DNA of 53,596 bases from Candidatus Wirthbacteria bacterium CG2_30_54_11 (GTDB lineage: Bacteria > Patescibacteriota > CG2-30-54-11): assembly GCA_001873755.1 (NCBI GenBank), contig MNZT01000052.1:1-53596 (forward strand), read 5' to 3'. Under the pieces are notes generated by a model. It searched no databases. It was given only the letters and a program-made list of their open reading frames with translations, and was not told the origin of the DNA. Below are positions 50,932 through 53,596 of the stretch, piece by piece (positions within the stretch are counted from its first letter, which is position 1; every line of letters begins with the position of its first letter). A program made the translations under genes and the position numbers.

Positions 50932-52764
50932 TTAAGGTGTTGCGGCCGCTTCTGTCTTTTCCTGTTCCAGGGCTGCGAGCTTTTCCGGATTGGTGGTGAT
51001 GATCTGGTCTTCGATGTAGGAGGCGATGATTTTGATGGCGACGTGGTTCTGGCCGGCGAAGAAGAGGCCCTCCCCTACGTCGCATTCGAGCAGGAGATAC
51101 TTTTCACCCTCGGTGAGGTTGAACACGGTTGCTATCTTGTCGATGGCAGCCGTGGACTGCTTGAGCAGCACCTGCATGGAGGAGTTGGTCACGATGGCTT
51201 TGCCATAGGAGGAGGAGAGGAAGTCGTCCACGTCCTGGGTGATGGTGGTGAGACCGAGCCAGTATTTACGGGCTCGTTTGGCCAGGCCAAAGAGGAAACG
51301 GGCGCTGTCCTCGTGCTGCATCATGATCCAGGCTTCATCCACCAGGAGCAGGCGGCGTTTGTGGCTGGTCCGCACCTTATTCCAGATGAACTGGAGGATG
51401 GAGAACATGGCCATGGGACGGAGGATGTCCTCAAGGTCGCGGATGTCGAACACGATGAAGTTGTTGTTCAGCTCTACATTGGTTGCCATGTTGAAGATGC
51501 CGGCCAGGGTGCCATGGACGAATTTTTCCATTTTTTCCACCACGCTCTCGGCGCCGGGCATGGTCTTCAGCAGCTCGTAGAGGTCGCCCATGATGGGAGG
51601 GGTGTTGCCGTAGGTGCTGGGGTCAGAGATGATCCCCTTCTGGCGGTAGGCTTCCAGCAGCGCCCGGTCCAGCAGGGATTCTTCCTTATTGGTCAATTCT
51701 CCGAGCAGGATGGCGAACAGGCCCAGCAGGTAGATGATCTGGGAGCGGAGCTCGTCTCCCTCCAGATCCTGGCCCTTCTTGATATCCGCCATGTCGAACG
51801 GGTTGATATGGGTCTTGGAATTCAGGGAAATGTTGATGTAGGTGCCGCCGACTGATTCACAGAGCGCCTTGTATTCCCGTTCCGGATCGATGATGAGGAC
51901 CTCGGTGCCGATCATGAGGTAGCGGAGCGCTTCGAGCTTCACCGTGTAGCTTTTGCCGGCACCGGATTTGGCAAAGATGACGGAGTTGGCATTTTCCAGT
52001 TTGAACCGGTCAAAGATGACGAGCGAGTTGTTGTGCCTATTGAGTCCATAGAGGATGCCCTCGTTCGTGGTCAGGTCAGACGAGGTGAAGGGGAAGGTCG
52101 AGGAAAGCGCTGAGGTGTCCATGTTGCGGAGCACCTGGATGTGGTCATTGCACAGTGGCAGCGTGGTCTTGAACCCCTGCTCCATCTGCATGGCCGTCTC
52201 TTTGGTATAGATGAGCATGCCGCCGAGCATGGATTCCACCTTCTGGCAGAGCTGGGACAGTTCCTCCTTGCCATTGGCGCTCACGGTCATATAGAGGCCG
52301 AACTGGAAAAATTTTTCCTCGCCTCTCTGGATGGCATCGCGCAGGTTGTGGGCGTCCTGCAGCTGGGTCTCCAGCTCCGGGTCTTTGACCAGCCCTTTTT
52401 CCTGGTTGATCTGCCAGGTCGCTTCCATCTGGCCGATGCGGCGCTTCAGGTCCTCCATGACTGACTTGGAGTCGATGGGGTACTGGTAGAGACTGATGGC
52501 GATATCGGCGTTGAAATTGATGAGCGGCGAGAGCCAGTTGGTGCTGACATAGCGGGGATAGCCGGAGACGAACAGGGTGCGGTGGTATTTGTTCCCGATC
52601 TTCAGATAGCTGGGGTCGAGCTCGATAGAGGGCGGAGCGATGATGTCCTTGATCGTGCTCATGCCCTCCTGAAGCACGCGCTGCGTCTCCCGGGCGAGGC
52701 GTTCCTGCTCAAGTACGGCTTGCTGGTCTTTTTTATTTCCTTTTTTCCCTGGTAACAGACCCAT
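50932..52764 (-). CDS. VirB4-like ATPase (C-terminal half type)
   Basis: 610 residues. An N-terminal VirB4-type segment (about 60-240, GYPRYVSTNWLSPLIN), Walker A KSGAGKSYT (265-273), DPEREY, Walker B LLLVDEAW (472-479) and QDVDDFLSSSYGKAI. Powers type IV secretion/conjugation. The TraC-like N-terminal half is encoded separately just upstream (13-base gap), a split typical of CPR genomes. No RBS doubt: MGLLPGKKG start. Confidence 0.95.
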   Translation of the reverse strand: MGLLPGKKGNKKDQQAVLEQERLARETQRVLQEGMSTIKDIIAPPSIELDPSYLKIGNKYHRTLFVSGYPRYVSTNWLSPLINFNADIAISLYQYPIDSKSVMEDLKRRIGQMEATWQINQEKGLVKDPELETQLQDAHNLRDAIQRGEEKFFQFGLYMTVSANGKEELSQLCQKVESMLGGMLIYTKETAMQMEQGFKTTLPLCNDHIQVLRNMDTSALSSTFPFTSSDLTTNEGILYGLNRHNNSLVIFDRFKLENANSVIFAKSGAGKSYTVKLEALRYLMIGTEVLIIDPEREYKALCESVGGTYINISLNSKTHINPFDMADIKKGQDLEGDELRSQIIYLLGLFAILLGELTNKEESLLDRALLEAYRQKGIISDPSTYGNTPPIMGDLYELLKTMPGAESVVEKMEKFVHGTLAGIFNMATNVELNNNFIVFDIRDLEDILRPMAMFSILQFIWNKVRTSHKRRLLLVDEAWIMMQHEDSARFLFGLAKRARKYWLGLTTITQDVDDFLSSSYGKAIVTNSSMQVLLKQSTAAIDKIATVFNLTEGEKYLLLECDVGEGLFFAGQNHVAIKIIASYIEDQIITTNPEKLAALEQEKTEAAATP

Positions 52765-52777
52765 AGGTATTATTTCA

Positions 52778-53515
52778 TTATTGTGTAGACTGTTCAGTTT
52801 TCAGTTTATTGATCTGTTCGAGTTCCTGTTTGGTCTTGAACGTGGTGACCGGGGTGGTGAGCTCTGAGGGATCGACTTCGAGTTTTTCGAGCTGGGCGGT
52901 GCCGGGATTGTAGATGTCATAAAAAAGTTCAATCAATTCCTGGGTGGTCAGTGGTTTTGCCTTGACCCCGACACTGCTGAGGTGGCTGATGAGTGCATCG
53001 CACCGCTGCTGGAGCTGCTGCCGGGCGGTATCGAAATTAGTATCTTCCGCTTTCTTTTTTTTGCCGAACAGTCCGGTCATGGCCTTCACTTCTTCCCCGG
53101 CCCCGCTGCTATAGGGGATGGAGACATAGAACTGGCGGTCGAGGATATTGGCCACTTCGATGAGGCGCTGGATGTATTCGATGTATTCACTGGTCTGCAG
53201 TTTGAGCAGTTCGTTTTCCTGGGCTTCCTCGTGTTTGTGCAGGGTCTCGATATAGTGGTCGATATTGAGCGCCCGGGTACGGATGATGATCTCGACCGGA
53301 AAGGTGATGGCGTTCAGAAAATTGCGATAGGCAAAAATCATGGCGTTCTGTTCCATCTCGGATTTCAGGGAAAAGTTTACATTGGTCGTACGCATGATCT
53401 GCCGGTAGCTGCCGCCCTTCAGAATGATGATACCGTCGCGGATACGGTCAATATCCAGATGCGACTGGGTAGAGGGTTTATTTGGTTTCTGCGGCATGTC
53501 CTGGCGTGGGTTCAT
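52778..53515 (-). CDS. TraC-like protein (separate N-terminal half of VirB4)
   Basis: 245 residues. HLDIDRIRDGIIILKGGSYR followed by QIMRTTNVNFSLKSEMEQN is the N-terminal domain of VirB4/TraC proteins; a KKKKAEDTNFDTA linker and a helix bundle follow. No ATPase motif, which is supplied by the next gene. Start overlaps the stop of the preceding gene (ATGA at 53515-53512), so the module is translated as a unit. Confidence 0.9.
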   Translation of the reverse strand: MNPRQDMPQKPNKPSTQSHLDIDRIRDGIIILKGGSYRQIMRTTNVNFSLKSEMEQNAMIFAYRNFLNAITFPVEIIIRTRALNIDHYIETLHKHEEAQENELLKLQTSEYIEYIQRLIEVANILDRQFYVSIPYSSGAGEEVKAMTGLFGKKKKAEDTNFDTARQQLQQRCDALISHLSSVGVKAKPLTTQELIELFYDIYNPGTAQLEKLEVDPSELTTPVTTFKTKQELEQINKLKTEQSTQ

Positions 53516-53596
53516 AGGGTTTTATCTGGGGTTAAGGGGTCTTTGGGTGGAACTGGAGCCGTGACGGATGCGGAATGGCGAGAGATGAGTGAGTTG
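53512..53596 (-). CDS. 3' end of an upstream gene of the secretion module (partial)
   Basis: The last 27 codons of a minus-strand frame, ending TPDKTL and TGA at 53514-53512, overlap the TraC-like start by four bases. The part seen is Pro/Ser/Thr-rich (SVTAPVPPKDPLTPD). In related clusters a PrgI-type small membrane protein sits here, but nothing in this fragment proves it. Confidence 0.5.
   Translation of the reverse strand, partial: NSLISRHSASVTAPVPPKDPLTPDKTL

Overview
The window reads as a chromosomal segment of a GC-rich bacterium with standard stop codons (TAA, TAG and TGA all end genes here). Several traits point to a member of the Candidate Phyla Radiation (Patescibacteria): a VirB4 split into two genes next to a very large peptidoglycan-hydrolase protein, a four-helix-bundle gene, many small hypothetical proteins, and few metabolic genes. 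That placement is an inference; no rRNA gene is present to confirm it.

Layout. 1-4734 (minus) is the N-terminal part of a giant secreted protein with at least eleven Ig-like repeats; it runs off the left edge. 4968-7876 holds a SAM hydroxide adenosyltransferase-like gene and a GT2/GT-C fusion glycosyltransferase. 7917-11198 has a SHOCT membrane protein and a divergent envelope-stress operon (CPBP protease, PadR repressor, DUF1700-PspC-DUF4097 sensor) whose promoter sits on a 37-bp palindrome. 11191-12494 is a MetA-like gene preceded by two tandem methionine-rich leader peptides, each followed by an intrinsic terminator. 12469-14991 is a MacB-like ABC exporter. 15133-18769 carries hypothetical proteins and a two-gene flavinylation pair (ApbE plus RnfD/NqrB-like protein). 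19154-21154 has a four-helix-bundle gene, a 31-residue lysine-rich protein, tRNA-Gln and a nonsense-interrupted paralogue.

21259-29752 is an accessory/defence stretch: AbiEi/AbiEii toxin-antitoxin, a secreted CHAP hydrolase, a GmrSD-like DUF262/HNH protein fused to an AlbA_2 domain (with an in-frame amber near its start), a Fic protein under a repeated operator, and RecQ. 29856-35701 has an HD phosphohydrolase, an MFS pump, a Crp/Fnr regulator flanked by two paralogous small ribbon-helix-helix-like proteins, and small stress-type membrane proteins. 35759-39525 is a second FtsX-type ABC exporter.

39676-46031 is the replication/recombination core: recA-recX, then dnaA, a likely oriC, dnaN, recF and a DciA-like gene. 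46044-53596 (minus) holds an Ig-like membrane protein and a conjugation/type IV secretion module (partial gene, TraC-like N-terminal VirB4 half, VirB4 ATPase, 1263-residue hydrolase).

The most notable regulatory signals are the tandem Met attenuators in front of the MetA-like gene, and a palindrome shared by recA, recQ and the four-helix-bundle gene that looks like an SOS box.
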